The position numbers were made by a program, and so were the translations under genes. The notes under the pieces are model-generated. The model saw nothing but the letters and a program-made list of their open reading frames with translations. It did no database searches and was not told the DNA's origin. Below are positions 19,985 to 29,367 of a DNA stretch of 64,000 nt, one piece after another. The stretch covers positions 682,001 through 746,000 of the forward strand of contig OZ025654.1 in assembly GCA_964019335.1 (NCBI GenBank), read 5' to 3'. Source of the DNA: Diplonema japonicum (taxonomy: Eukaryota > Euglenozoa > Diplonemea > Diplonemida > Diplonemidae). Every line of letters starts with the position of its first letter. Positions within the stretch are counted from its first letter, which is position 1.

Positions 19985-21415
19985 TCACACACGCACAGCT
20001 GGCTCCCCAGGGCACGAAACGGTAGCAAAAGCACCAAACAAAGAAATACATGCTTGCGTGGGGTACACTGCAGGCAAGCTAGGCAGACCACCACACTTCA
20101 CATCTGTAAACGATGTCATAGAAAACGTCCCATCACCATTGCACACAACACCAAAGGATCCGGGGAGGTCGTTCCGCCCCCTTGAGACACAGGAACCTAA
20201 AACACGACGCTCCGTCTTACAAGAGGTACAGTTGACGCCTGCACACAGCGATACCACATAGTACCCCTCAGGGACCGGCTGAGGGGAAGGGTTCGGAGAT
20301 ATACCAAGGCCCAGTACTGTCGCATAGCCATCCATCGTGCGTGCCGCTGCGTACCCGTAAGAATCGAACAACGTCATTCCGGTCACGATTTCAATACCGG
20401 GAACTATCGACGAAACATTCCACGTCGCCCCCATGTCAACTGTGTGGAGAAACGTAGCTCCTTCAAAACCCGTTGTCACAGCCCACCCTGTCGTCCCGTT
20501 GATGACAGCATGAAGACAAGTTCCCTTCATCGTCCTCGATTCCGGGCTTTCATAAACAGGGCTCCAGGTTTCACCGTCGGTTGTGAGGTATATGTGGACG
20601 GTCCCGTTGCCTTCTCCGATGGCCGCGCATCGGGAGGTGTTCCAACAGGATATTTCATTATAGTAGAAGGAGCCTCGTTCGAAAAACTGCATCTTCCACG
20701 TAACCCCACCATCCGAGGTCTTTGTGATGACCGCAGTATAGTTGTCAGATATAACGTGAGGCTTCGTTATGTTGGGCATAACAACACTGCCTTCAGATGT
20801 ACCTGCTGCGTTGGTGATCATCCCAGGGTATGCACCGCCTGCTATGTACCAAGTTGAAGAGTTTGGGAAGGCTCCGAACCGAGGGAAGCATCCTGGAGCG
20901 AAGCCTTGTGGCCACCATCTATTTTGAAATGTCAGTCCCCCGTTTATTGACAAAGAAGGGCCCATTCCAAGATCGATATCGATACCGATTACCGCGTACA
21001 TGTGGTTTCCTAATGAGTAGGTCGAATGGGCTTCAAAGAGGGTGCCGTAGTCCATGGATGTGTTGAAGACACGCCCTGTGACAGTGAAGTAGGTCCCGCC
21101 GTAGCCGACCGAGATGCCGCCGAGGACGCCTTCCCATCCGTTTTGCATTGCTATGCTTCCCACCCATTTGGGGTGCGCTCTGGAACCTACCACGGCTGAT
21201 TTTACTACTTCCATGCCAGTGTCTGCTACCTTGTAGGCGCCTGTCGTGCCGTTGTAGCCGCCCACTAGCCAGCAGGCCTGCTGTTCGGAGCAGGACACAT
21301 CTACTATCGAATCCAACGGTACCCCAAGATGATCCGAGCTGAACAGGTCCACCCAACGTGCTGATGTGGGAAGAATGATATTCATAATGGGAAGAATACA
21401 CCATAATCGATTCAT
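19985..21415 (-). CDS. Secreted BNR/Ycf48-like beta-propeller protein with Cys-rich tail
   Basis: A 476-residue protein with an N-terminal hydrophobic segment (LWCILPIMNIILPTSA), a likely signal peptide. It contains repeated blades with BNR/Asp-box-like turns: SINGGLTFQNRW, SDGGVTWKMQF, TTDGETWSPVY and VDMGATWNVSS. The S-x-D-x-G-x-T-W pattern is known from sialidases, VPS10/sortilin and Ycf48-type propellers. Many N-glycosylation sequons (NGTT, NTS, NST, NIT, NYT) fit the secretory pathway. Residues from about 390 form a Cys-rich tail (CAGVNCTSCKTERR, then further Cys). The typical sialidase catalytic residues were not identified, so an enzymatic role is not claimed. An alternative is a surface adhesin. 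The gene appears intronless. Confidence 0.65.
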   Translation of the reverse strand: MNRLWCILPIMNIILPTSARWVDLFSSDHLGVPLDSIVDVSCSEQQACWLVGGYNGTTGAYKVADTGMEVVKSAVVGSRAHPKWVGSIAMQNGWEGVLGGISVGYGGTYFTVTGRVFNTSMDYGTLFEAHSTYSLGNHMYAVIGIDIDLGMGPSLSINGGLTFQNRWWPQGFAPGCFPRFGAFPNSSTWYIAGGAYPGMITNAAGTSEGSVVMPNITKPHVISDNYTAVITKTSDGGVTWKMQFFERGSFYYNEISCWNTSRCAAIGEGNGTVHIYLTTDGETWSPVYESPESRTMKGTCLHAVINGTTGWAVTTGFEGATFLHTVDMGATWNVSSIVPGIEIVTGMTLFDSYGYAAARTMDGYATVLGLGISPNPSPQPVPEGYYVVSLCAGVNCTSCKTERRVLGSCVSRGRNDLPGSFGVVCNGDGTFSMTSFTDVKCGGLPSLPAVYPTQACISLFGAFATVSCPGEPAVRV

Positions 21416-21524
21416 TTTTTTTTTTTTTTTTTTTTTTTTTTTGGTATTGATTCTGCTGCAGGGGTTTCACCTACAGCAACCTTTCTTTTTCTTTTTTTTT
21501 TTTTTTTTGGTGGGTTGGTGGGAA

Positions 21525-21556
<32 letters not shown>

Positions 21557-21940
21557 TTGAAACGAAAAAAAAGTTTTTTGGGGGATGGTTTCCTCATTTC
21601 AGATTTTTTTAAGCATGGCCCCTCTTTGTTGTTTTTTTTTTTTGAAAGGAGGGGATCGAGCATTTGAAAGAGATATAAAGAGAACAAAAAAAAAAAGAAT
21701 ACTGGGAAGGGGGTGGTGGTGTGTATGGGGGGGTTTTTCTTAATTCGTCAGACGGTCAAAAGGAAGTACATTAAGAGGAAGAAAGAGAAGAAAAAAGTGG
21801 AAGAAGAAACCAAACAAGTGCTTCTGCGTTTTCGCGCTCACCAGCTTGTCCTGCGGCCTCATCTCGTCATCCCGGAATTCCATATCCAGGGGAATAAAAA
21901 AGAGAAAAAAAAGAGGTTTCATGGTTTTGCTGTTTCTTTC

Positions 21941-21972
<32 letters not shown>

Positions 21973-22139
21973 TTCCCTACAAACACAACACACACACGCG
22001 CTAGGTTTTTCTTTTTAAATATTTGCTGGTTTGGCAACGGGGTTTTAAAAAAAGGGGGGGGGGGGAAACACAAAAAAAAGAAGAAAAAAAAAAAAGAAAA
22101 AAAAAAGGAAAAAAAAAAGAGAAAAAAAAAAGAGAGACT
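21416..22139. other. Intergenic low-complexity stretch
   Basis: Alternating poly-T and poly-A blocks around a short ordinary segment (21820-21900). No gene recognised. Confidence 0.55.
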
Positions 22140-22312
22140 ATTTAAGGGTGCCTGCAGTATGTGGCGGGGCGCCCTGCACAAGTATCGTCTACTTGATTAC
22201 AGGGGGCGCGCCTCGGCCTAGTTGTAGCTTCTTCTGCGTTCCGCGTCGTGTCCTTAATGCGTGCGGTGTGCAGCTCAACCCCAGCCATGGTGCCCCTGGT
22301 AACCAAGATTCT
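22140..22312 (-). repeat. Dispersed repeat E, copy 2
   Basis: Inverted relative to 14318-14500. It keeps CTACTTGATTACAGGGGGCG and GTCGTGTCCTTAATGCGTGC. Its far end carries CCTGCAGTATGTGGCGG, related to the 45.13 and 45.43 kb motifs. Confidence 0.65.
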
Positions 22313-22410
22313 GAGCCCGTGCAGTTTGCTGCCTGTTCGTCACCCTGAGCATCTGCGATACGTTCTTCCACTCGGGCGCTACCGGTGATGACCGACGTGG
22401 AGGTCAACAG

Positions 22411-22466
22411 CGAACAACACATCTGATGTACTTCTTTATATTTCCATATTTCTGTGTTATCCCCAC
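22411..22466. repeat. Dispersed repeat F, copy 1
   Basis: CGAACAACACATCTGATGTA followed by CTT, TTAT and GTTATCCCCACC recurs at 47341-47383 (CGAACAACACATCTGATATA). It lies just 3' of the DsbA-like gene and next to repeat E. Confidence 0.55.
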
Positions 22467-22483
22467 CACCAAAAAATTCCCCC

Positions 22484-23887
22484 CTAAATCTTGGCAAGCT
22501 CAACGTCCGCAGGGAAGCTCCACCCACACAAGTAATCTTCAAGAAGGCACAGCCCAGTGGGGTTTGTCATGTCCGTGTGCAGCGCGAAGTCCGATGCAGG
22601 AAGGTCCACAAAAGGTACCGTAGTGATCCCAGTAGCAATGGCGGGAACAAGGTTAAGGGAAGGGGTCGAAGGCAAAGAATCCCCAATAGCAGACACGCCC
22701 TGTGCTTTGAGCGCCTGCACGATGTGCTCCTCGGTGCTCAGATCCCGATCGTCTCTCCAGTACGACTGGTAAAGCGCATTCGTGTGTTGAGGGTGCTTGG
22801 CAAGGAACTCTAAAACCACCTGAGCATCCGTCTCAGGCGGTGTGTCCAAGGGCGAAGCGGCCACTTGCTTCGCAGACAATGGAGGCAGCCCGAACCACTT
22901 AGCCCACAGTTGAAGCTCGCCTTTCAGGTATTTCAACTTGTTCGGAACCGACGCCTTCAGGACCCCAGGGTTCAACCCTTGCTTCTCCTGAATCTCAGCA
23001 AGGTCAACCGCCTTGTATTCAATTTCAACATTGTGGGTCTTCCTTATTCTCTCCATTTCCATAATAGTGAAGTAAGACCACGGGCTTCTGATGTCATGGT
23101 ACACGATGACCTTCTGGTTGGGGGTGGCGGTGGCACCGGCAGCCATGCGCATGGAGAAGATTTTCTCGATGGTCTCCCTTGAGTCCTCGCCCTTCAGGTA
23201 CTGGTGCACCAGTGGCAGCCTGTCCACACCGAAGAAAAGAACCTTCTCCGCCGACCCAGGGTGCGAGACCATGAACATGGGAGCGCCCACCAGACCATCG
23301 TCGATGGCTTGCTGTGTTGCCTGTGCAAGGCCCTTCTTCACTTCGTCAGTAATGGTGATGCCGTACGCACTGTTCACAGGAGCAAGGTCATTTGGGACCA
23401 TCATCTTGCACTTCACATGGTACAGGTCCATCACCTCACGGCAGACGGATTCTGCGTCTTTAGTGTCAGCTGCAAGGCAGGTCCTCATAGCGTGGATAGA
23501 AGGTGCCCCTGCAGTTAGAGGGCGGCGGACCTCTGTGTAGCCCTCACGGTGCTTCATGACCCCAGCAGGCATTTTCGTTGAAAAGACATGTGCCTTGGAC
23601 CCTCGGTTCTTCAAAGCGAGCATCCACGGCACTGGGCCGTATTGCGTGAACTTCCCCTTCGGTGTGTCCACCGTGTAGTTCACGTTGGGCACCAAGGTCT
23701 TGAAAAGCCCGCCGATCAGGAATGGCTTGTAGGAGACCTCCGCACCGCAGTGCTCTGCAACGCCTTCGACCTTCTTGTAACCCCTGTACGCATTGAAGGA
23801 GCTGACATCGAAGTAGAACTCGATTTTTGCCTTCCTGTCTGTGGGCAGATGCGACCGCAGTGTGTTCAACCTTCTTTCTCCTCCCAT
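22484..23887 (-). CDS. Tandem DsbA-fold protein (2-hydroxychromene-2-carboxylate isomerase / kappa GST-like)
   Basis: 467 residues from MGGERRLNTL. The ORF extends further upstream through low-complexity sequence, but the start at 23887 lies 43 nt after the acceptor TTAATCAATCAG (AG at 23930). Two DSBA-family thioredoxin-fold domains are present. The first begins IEFYFDVSSFNAYRGYKKV (about residue 20); the second begins VIVYHDIRSPWSYFTIMEME (about residue 275). Both match the opening strand of HCCA isomerases and kappa glutathione transferases, where the S-P/x-Y/W-S segment contacts glutathione. Other family features are VGAPMFMV before the second domain (cis-Pro region of domain 1) and TTVPFVDL near the C-terminus (domain 2). 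There is no CxxC, so it is not a disulfide oxidoreductase. It may use glutathione in aromatic or xenobiotic metabolism; the substrate is unknown. Kappa GSTs usually have one domain, so the tandem form is notable. Confidence 0.75.
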   Translation of the reverse strand: MGGERRLNTLRSHLPTDRKAKIEFYFDVSSFNAYRGYKKVEGVAEHCGAEVSYKPFLIGGLFKTLVPNVNYTVDTPKGKFTQYGPVPWMLALKNRGSKAHVFSTKMPAGVMKHREGYTEVRRPLTAGAPSIHAMRTCLAADTKDAESVCREVMDLYHVKCKMMVPNDLAPVNSAYGITITDEVKKGLAQATQQAIDDGLVGAPMFMVSHPGSAEKVLFFGVDRLPLVHQYLKGEDSRETIEKIFSMRMAAGATATPNQKVIVYHDIRSPWSYFTIMEMERIRKTHNVEIEYKAVDLAEIQEKQGLNPGVLKASVPNKLKYLKGELQLWAKWFGLPPLSAKQVAASPLDTPPETDAQVVLEFLAKHPQHTNALYQSYWRDDRDLSTEEHIVQALKAQGVSAIGDSLPSTPSLNLVPAIATGITTVPFVDLPASDFALHTDMTNPTGLCLLEDYLCGWSFPADVELAKI

Positions 23888-25093
23888 TTCTTTTTTCTTT
23901 TTTCCCTTTTTTTCCTGTCTTTGTGGTTTCTGATTGATTAAAAAGTAGACCAGAGAGGGAAAATAATAAAAAAAAAAAAAAAAAAAAACAAACCTCACAT
24001 TGAAGACCGGAGTACTAGTAACGACCCCTACCAAAAGAAAATCGAAAACATTGGGGGAGGGGGGGGGGAGGAAAAAAAACAGCAGGGAAGGTACAATTCT
24101 GAGGGGAGGGGGAGGCGTGGAAGATGATCAGGTTTTTTTTTTCCTCCCTCTTTTTTTTCTTTTTTTTTTCTTCTTCTTTTCTTTGCAGTTCATCATCTCA
24201 ACTGATGTGCGCACGGGCTGTAAAGTGTTGCGAGAAACCGAACAATGTCATTTGGTCTTTTTTTTCTTTTTCTTTTCTTTTTTTTTTTTCTGAGCGAAAA
24301 ACCAAAACGAATAAGCGGAGGAACATTATGATTGGTGTCCTCGTGAATCAAACAGCCGTTTGCGTACTTGCCAGTGAATTAAACAATTTTATCTGAGTAA
24401 ATTCTTCTGAAGGTAAAATAACACACACACAAGCACCCCAAATGAGCATTCTGTGTGCAACATAACAACCACGCTGTCAGTGGCAAGGGAAGGGGGGTGG
24501 GGCATAAAAAGAAAGAGAAAAAAAAAGAAAGAAAAGAGAGCGCCATTGATGAACAGCTTTCTCTTTCTTTCTTCTTCTTTTTTTTCCTTTTTCGAAACAC
24601 GAGAAGGCTAGGTTGCATATAGGTGGGAAAAAAAGGGAAGGGGGGGGGAAGGGCATCGAATCAAAAGCAAAGAAAAATCAAACAACACTTGGAAAAACAG
24701 GGGGGGGACGTGGGTATTTTGGGGGATAGCAAATACTTTATTTTTTGCTATAACACCCGCCCTCAGTGCAGGGAGAAGAAATGGAATATCTTTTTTTTTT
24801 TGTAAATAGTAAATGCTCTCCTGACTCCGACTTTGCGTCCTGTCCAATTGGTTTACATCGGGGGAAAAAAAAAAGATTTTAAAAAAAAATAAAAGAAACT
24901 CAATCTACTTTATTTCTTTCTTTCTGCGGTGCATAACTCTTGGGGGGGAAAAAAAAAAGAAGAAGAAAAAAAAAGCCCCCCATTTTCCTTTAATCATTTT
25001 CCTCGCAAAAAAAGAAAATAAAGAGTGAACACACTTAAATCCCCCCCCCTCCCCCGCCAATTTTTGGAGAGAGCCTTAAAGTAACCCTTTCCT
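23888..25093. other. Intergenic stretch without a gene
   Basis: Contains the acceptor for the DsbA-like gene, long A, T and G runs and an AC microsatellite near 24423. On the plus strand 24140-24195 ends in TTCTTTGCAG, resembling a splice acceptor, but no exon of substance follows. Confidence 0.55.
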
Positions 25094-26500
25094 TCAGATA
25101 TCCAACGAAAGTGTACTATTCCCAACAGCAGTCAGTGTGGCTGTTACGGTAGCAGCCTGCGTTGTTTTGTGCAAAGCACCAGCAGAAGCAAGAGCAAGTG
25201 TGAGGTAGGTACCGGACAGCGACCCTGCTTGATTGAACAGGCCTATCGTCTGCAGAAGAACCTCGCGTTGCTTGGGCGTGATTCCTTCGCCTTCCTCCTT
25301 CATTTTTACTACTTTGGCGACCATCGTGGCAAGGTACCCATTGAGCAGCGAAAAGAAAAACACGAACGCTGCTATTGTAGCCCACCATGATTCCCCATCA
25401 GTCCCAACACCAGGATCAGACGAGCACCCAATGTAAAACAGATAAACCCCTGTTAAAAACAGGAAGAACACAACCGGCAAGAGGTTCGGGGTAACAAACA
25501 CAGCATACGAGGGGATGTACCTCCCTAGCATGTTCGCTATATAGTACATCGTGGTGCTCCAGAAGATCCTAGAGGTGTCGTACTGAAGATACGGAAGCAG
25601 CCCGGGCATCACAAGGTAGTTGAAGAAACTGTTCAGAAACGCGATTAAAAGAAAAATCTTTCCCTTCTCCAGCAAAACCCGGAACGTGACAGTTTCCTGC
25701 TGCCCATCCTCGGTGACACTGTGCGTTGCAGAATCGTTCAGCCCATGATCAAACCGCCCCCCTGGTATCCCGGGTGATGGTTCGAACCCCAGACTCGTGG
25801 ATATCACCGACGCATTGTCAGAAAAATCACCATCCTCCTCCTCCTCACTGCTGTTGATCCTGGTATATACAGGAGAAACCCAGTTTGTTTTAAACCCTTG
25901 CGAGAAGGATATTCTGACAAATGCTAACAGCCCGAACAGATTGATACCTGTGAGGATGTAAAACACGGTGTTGAGCTCGAAGTTGGCATTCGAAGCATCC
26001 TCGTTAATATTCCCGATATTCTGCGCGACACCTATGACCACACCTATGATGCCAGACAGGCCCATCCCAGTTGACATTGCTGACAATGCGGCTTCCCTGT
26101 ACTCCGCTGCAAAAGGAAACCACGTTACCTTTGATAGACACCCGCAGATCCCTCCTAGAAATGTCCACCCTAGAAGAGGGATGGAATGTCCGGAAACGGT
26201 GTCCTGTGCAGTCCATGCCAAAAGCAGCCCGCATATAATACCTATCCCCAAGACAACACCAACAGTGTTCTTCTGGGAGATGCCGAAGCGATGGCGGCAG
26301 TATATCCACATGAAGGGGGCAAGGTTACCGATTTGTACTACTGCACCGATGATAGCGGCCAGCTTGTCGCCCTCCGGCTGCCTTTTCACTAGTATGGGTA
26401 TCTCCACGAAGACGCCGTTGACGACGAGCCACGGCGCGGCCCCGATGATGAAGAAGAGAAACCACCCCTCCAGACCGACAAGGCTGCATGAACCTTGCAT
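25094..26500 (-). CDS. Riboflavin transporter, SLC52/RFVT family
   Basis: A 468-residue polytopic membrane protein, the length of animal riboflavin transporters. The N-terminal segment GAAPWLVVNGVFVEIPIL matches the family signature at the first membrane helix (W-x-x-x-N-G-x-x-x-E-x-P). Ten or eleven hydrophobic segments can be counted, split by a hydrophilic loop (residues about 212-270) rich in Glu, Ser and Asp, as in the family. Other typical stretches are LLGWTFLGGICGCLSKVTWF and GLFNQAGSLSGTYL. It should carry riboflavin across the plasma membrane, the source of FMN and FAD. No enzyme for riboflavin synthesis is nearby, which fits a scavenging lifestyle (inference). It appears intronless. 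Confidence 0.85.
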   Translation of the reverse strand: MQGSCSLVGLEGWFLFFIIGAAPWLVVNGVFVEIPILVKRQPEGDKLAAIIGAVVQIGNLAPFMWIYCRHRFGISQKNTVGVVLGIGIICGLLLAWTAQDTVSGHSIPLLGWTFLGGICGCLSKVTWFPFAAEYREAALSAMSTGMGLSGIIGVVIGVAQNIGNINEDASNANFELNTVFYILTGINLFGLLAFVRISFSQGFKTNWVSPVYTRINSSEEEEDGDFSDNASVISTSLGFEPSPGIPGGRFDHGLNDSATHSVTEDGQQETVTFRVLLEKGKIFLLIAFLNSFFNYLVMPGLLPYLQYDTSRIFWSTTMYYIANMLGRYIPSYAVFVTPNLLPVVFFLFLTGVYLFYIGCSSDPGVGTDGESWWATIAAFVFFFSLLNGYLATMVAKVVKMKEEGEGITPKQREVLLQTIGLFNQAGSLSGTYLTLALASAGALHKTTQAATVTATLTAVGNSTLSLDI

Positions 26501-26755
26501 CGTTTTTTTTTTTTTCCCTCCCTCCCCTCCCTCCCCCTTCCTTGTTTATGATTTAGAGAAGAGAAATAGGGGGGGGGGGGAGGGGGGAAGAAAAAGAAGT
26601 GGATAAAAGGGGGGAGAATAAAAAAGGTTTTTTTTTTAAAAGAAAAATTTCACTCGCGATTTTTTTAATTTTTAAAGAGGGGGGAGAGTGGGGGCGGGGC
26701 TTTTAAATTCAATATTGTACACAGAAAAAAAAAGGGGGGGGGATCTTGTAAACCT

Positions 26756-28350
26756 TTAAGGGTACCGTGTTGAACCAAGAGGTGAATAACTCGGGTCATC
26801 AAGGGAGGTGGGTCGGATGGCAGGCTCGTCAGAGGAGCCTCTGCGTTTTGAGAGCCAGCTCTCGGCGAGCTTCCGCTTTCTGCTTTCCTCCCTTCGCTGG
26901 TTGCGCAGCCCCGTCTCGAACGTCGACTTCAAGCTCCGTCCCAGGTGGAGGTACGCGTCAGTCCCATGCCCTTCAACAGAGAGAAGACGCAGGTCACCGT
27001 CGAAGTGCTGGGCGTAGAGACGGCTGATAGGCAGCCCGTACCCGAACCCAGCCAAGGGTGTCGTGTGCTGCTGAGCGGTTTCGTCATCGTCCAGCATCAC
27101 GTCGAACTGCGACACCTGCAAAAAAAAAAAAATATATATTTTCTGTTTCTTTTTCTTTTGTCCTCTCACACCTCTGCTGTGGTATACATGTAAGACATGA
27201 CCTTGTCCATGTTATCGATGGGAATGCCTCCTCCTTTGTCCGACACTTTGACGCTCAGATCTTCCAACCTGTCAGTGTCGCACACGGTTACCTCAATGCG
27301 AGGAGCATGGGAGCAATCGTACTTAGGGGCTGTGCAGTGCTTCTCGATGGTGGCTCGCAAGCTGTTCTTCAGGAGCTCGAAAAGGATGTAGTGGAGGTGC
27401 GCGGGGATGTGCGGGATCTGCACGCCCTCGCCCTGCTTCGACGTTCTGGTGAGTTTAATCTCGGGGCTGTTTCCGTACTGCTCCTCGCAGATCTCCTTTG
27501 CCTCTTGGATGGCCCCACGGCAGACTTTGTGGAGATCGGTTTTGCGGCACACGAGACCAATGTAGTCTTCCGCTCCCTTGCGAGGGGGGCGCTTCTTCAT
27601 GGCTGCGATGGCTATGTGCTGGCGGATCAAGAACCCGGCAGAGATCCTTCCCGCGTAGTACCTGTCCAGTTCCTCTTGGAGTTGCGGGTACTCCTGGATG
27701 ATGAGCTCGTTGATGCGGGACCACTCTTGTTTCTTGTCTTTGATCTTGACCTTGTTTTGCAGCATATCGCGCTTGAGCTCCCACAGACCCTTCCCGAGGG
27801 TGATGATTGATTCTTGGTATTTTTTGTGGATTTTTCGAAGCAGTTTTGTGAAGGCTTCTTCCCTCTCAGGTGTGTCTGGTTTTTCGGCCTCTGTGAGCAT
27901 CGTGAACTCGTCGATCAACCATTGCTTCACTAAACGTGTGCTCTTCATTGTCGTGAATCCGTGCGGCATGTGGCCCAGCTGGTGGATCGCTACTGCTGTC
28001 CGTATAGGGAGCTCTCTGTGAAGAAATAAATGTGTTTTGTAATCTTCGTGCTTGCAATATTCTACAAGGTCTCCCAGGTTCAACGGTGTAATCTCCTTGC
28101 TGGCGACGAAATCAATGTACTCATGCCTCGTGTGGAGCTGGTCCACGGTTTCCAACCTGTGCTCCAGCTTTTCTTGCGTGGCTTTCCATTCTTCCATTTT
28201 GCTTGTCAGGACTTCGAGCTTTTTCTGAAGCTCGTCGTTCTCTCGCAACATCCTCTTGACATCTATGTTCCCATCTGCGTGAGTTGTCCGAGTGCGTCCC
28301 TTCCACTGTGTCTGCCTCAAGCGTCCGGACAGCTGTTTTAGTTTGTTCAT
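26756..28350 (-). CDS. Mitochondrial-type protein kinase of the PDK/BCKDK family
   Basis: Exons 28350-27172 and 27115-26756, joined by a 56-nt intron (GAG|GTGTGA, TTTTTGCAG); 512 residues. These kinases phosphorylate pyruvate or branched-chain 2-oxoacid dehydrogenase using a GHKL ATPase fold. Family features in order: [20 protein letters not shown] and [15 protein letters not shown] in the four-helix domain; the N box [10 protein letters not shown]; the G1 box DKGGGIP; the G2 region [18 protein letters not shown], then GDL and GHGTDAYL. The intron splits the ATP-binding domain between the G1 and G2 boxes. It is longer than usual (about 400-440): residues 30-75 are a predicted coiled coil ([20 protein letters not shown]) and the C-terminal 70 residues are basic and Ser-rich. 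No obvious mitochondrial presequence is seen at the N-terminus, so location is uncertain. PDK versus BCKDK cannot be decided here. Confidence 0.85.
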
Positions 28351-28767
28351 TTCTATTTTTTTCTTTTAAAAAAAAGGGGGGGGTCTGTTTTATTTTGCTT
28401 TCTTTTTTTTTAAAGAAAATTGGGGTGAAAAGAAAGAAGAAAAAGTCATAAGCATGGGAGGCGTACATGATAAGATTTCTTTTTTTTTAAAAAAATAAGA
28501 AGAGAAAAGAAAAGCTTCACTGACGCCATACCACCCTATCCTTTTCGCTCGAAGGGGGGGGGGGGGGGGGGTTTAATATTGAGATGTCAAAACAGAACAC
28601 ACGGTTAAACTAACTGTAAGGGAAAGGGCCTCTTCCCTTTTCTCTCTCTCTTTTTTTTTTTTAATTTTTGGGGAAAAAACATTTCATGCCACACTGACCA
28701 AAAAAAAAAAGTTTTTTTTTTTCTTCTTAGAGTCACGAAAAAATATTTTTTTCCCCCTCCCTCCTTA
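28351..28767. other. Intergenic stretch without a gene
   Basis: C, G, A and T homopolymers between the PDK-like gene and the small secreted protein gene. No frame of interest. Confidence 0.6.
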
Positions 28768-29367
28768 CTACAAGGCACGCGGGGTGGGGGGTGTCCCGGA
28801 CGAGGAGTCAGTGCCATTCAGCAAAGCGTAAGGACCAGTAGGAGGCGAGGAAAGGAAGGTGCAGGTACCATTTCCATCCCCACCGTTTGCAGGAGGGGTG
28901 TAGGTCCAAGCGTGGCAAGACTTCACGTACTCAATTTCACACGTAGCGCAGCAATTAATCCAAGAGGAGATGTTGTGCAGGGTGGCCACTACCTCCTTCA
29001 CGACGGTGGTGAGATTGAACCCACTGTCGTAGTTCACGGACCCAAAACAGTTTCGACATTTCAGGTCTGGCGAGCCCCCTGGAGGGACGCCCGCAGTGCT
29101 GTTGGTTTTGTTCACAAAAACTGGTTTTTCCGCTGTCAGCAGACACAGCCCGTCGTCGGTCATAGCCCATCCTTTACATTCTGGGTAGAAGTCTATGTTG
29201 CAAGAAGCACAACAATCTATAAAACCGGTGCTATTCGTGATGTTTGCAAGCACCTCCTTCCCTGCAAGATCAATCGATTGGTTGAAATAGATAGGCCCGA
29301 AGCAGTTCCTGCACCCTTCACCTGTTACAGCGAACAGTAAGCAGAGCAACAATGACGGCTTCGACAT
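28768..29367 (-). CDS. Small secreted protein with two PAN/Apple-like Cys repeats
   Basis: 199 residues with an N-terminal signal peptide (LLLCLLFAVTGEG). Two homologous repeats follow, about residues 19-90 and 103-175. Each has CRNCFG near its start, a central INCCATCE or IDCCASCN block, a later C-x-A/G-W (CHAWTY, CKGWAM) and a final Cys (CTFL, CLLT). The pattern C-C-x2-C ... C-x-x-W/F resembles PAN/Apple modules, which bind carbohydrate or protein, but spacing is unusual, so this is a tentative match. There are several N-glycosylation sequons (NITNST, NKTNST, NGT, NLT). The C-terminus is short and Pro-rich, with no anchor. A matrix or recognition protein is plausible. Confidence 0.6.
   Translation of the reverse strand: MSKPSLLLCLLFAVTGEGCRNCFGPIYFNQSIDLAGKEVLANITNSTGFIDCCASCNIDFYPECKGWAMTDDGLCLLTAEKPVFVNKTNSTAGVPPGGSPDLKCRNCFGSVNYDSGFNLTTVVKEVVATLHNISSWINCCATCEIEYVKSCHAWTYTPPANGGDGNGTCTFLSSPPTGPYALLNGTDSSSGTPPTPRAL

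Noticed and set aside
20444-20857. 137-codon plus-strand frame inside the propeller gene
   Set aside because: No motif or start context; antisense to a frame with a signal peptide and Asp-box-like repeats.
24124-24293. Plus-strand exon after TTCTTTGCAG at about 24188
   Set aside because: The acceptor-like signal is good, but the following ~70 bases have no supported frame, donor or neighbouring exon.
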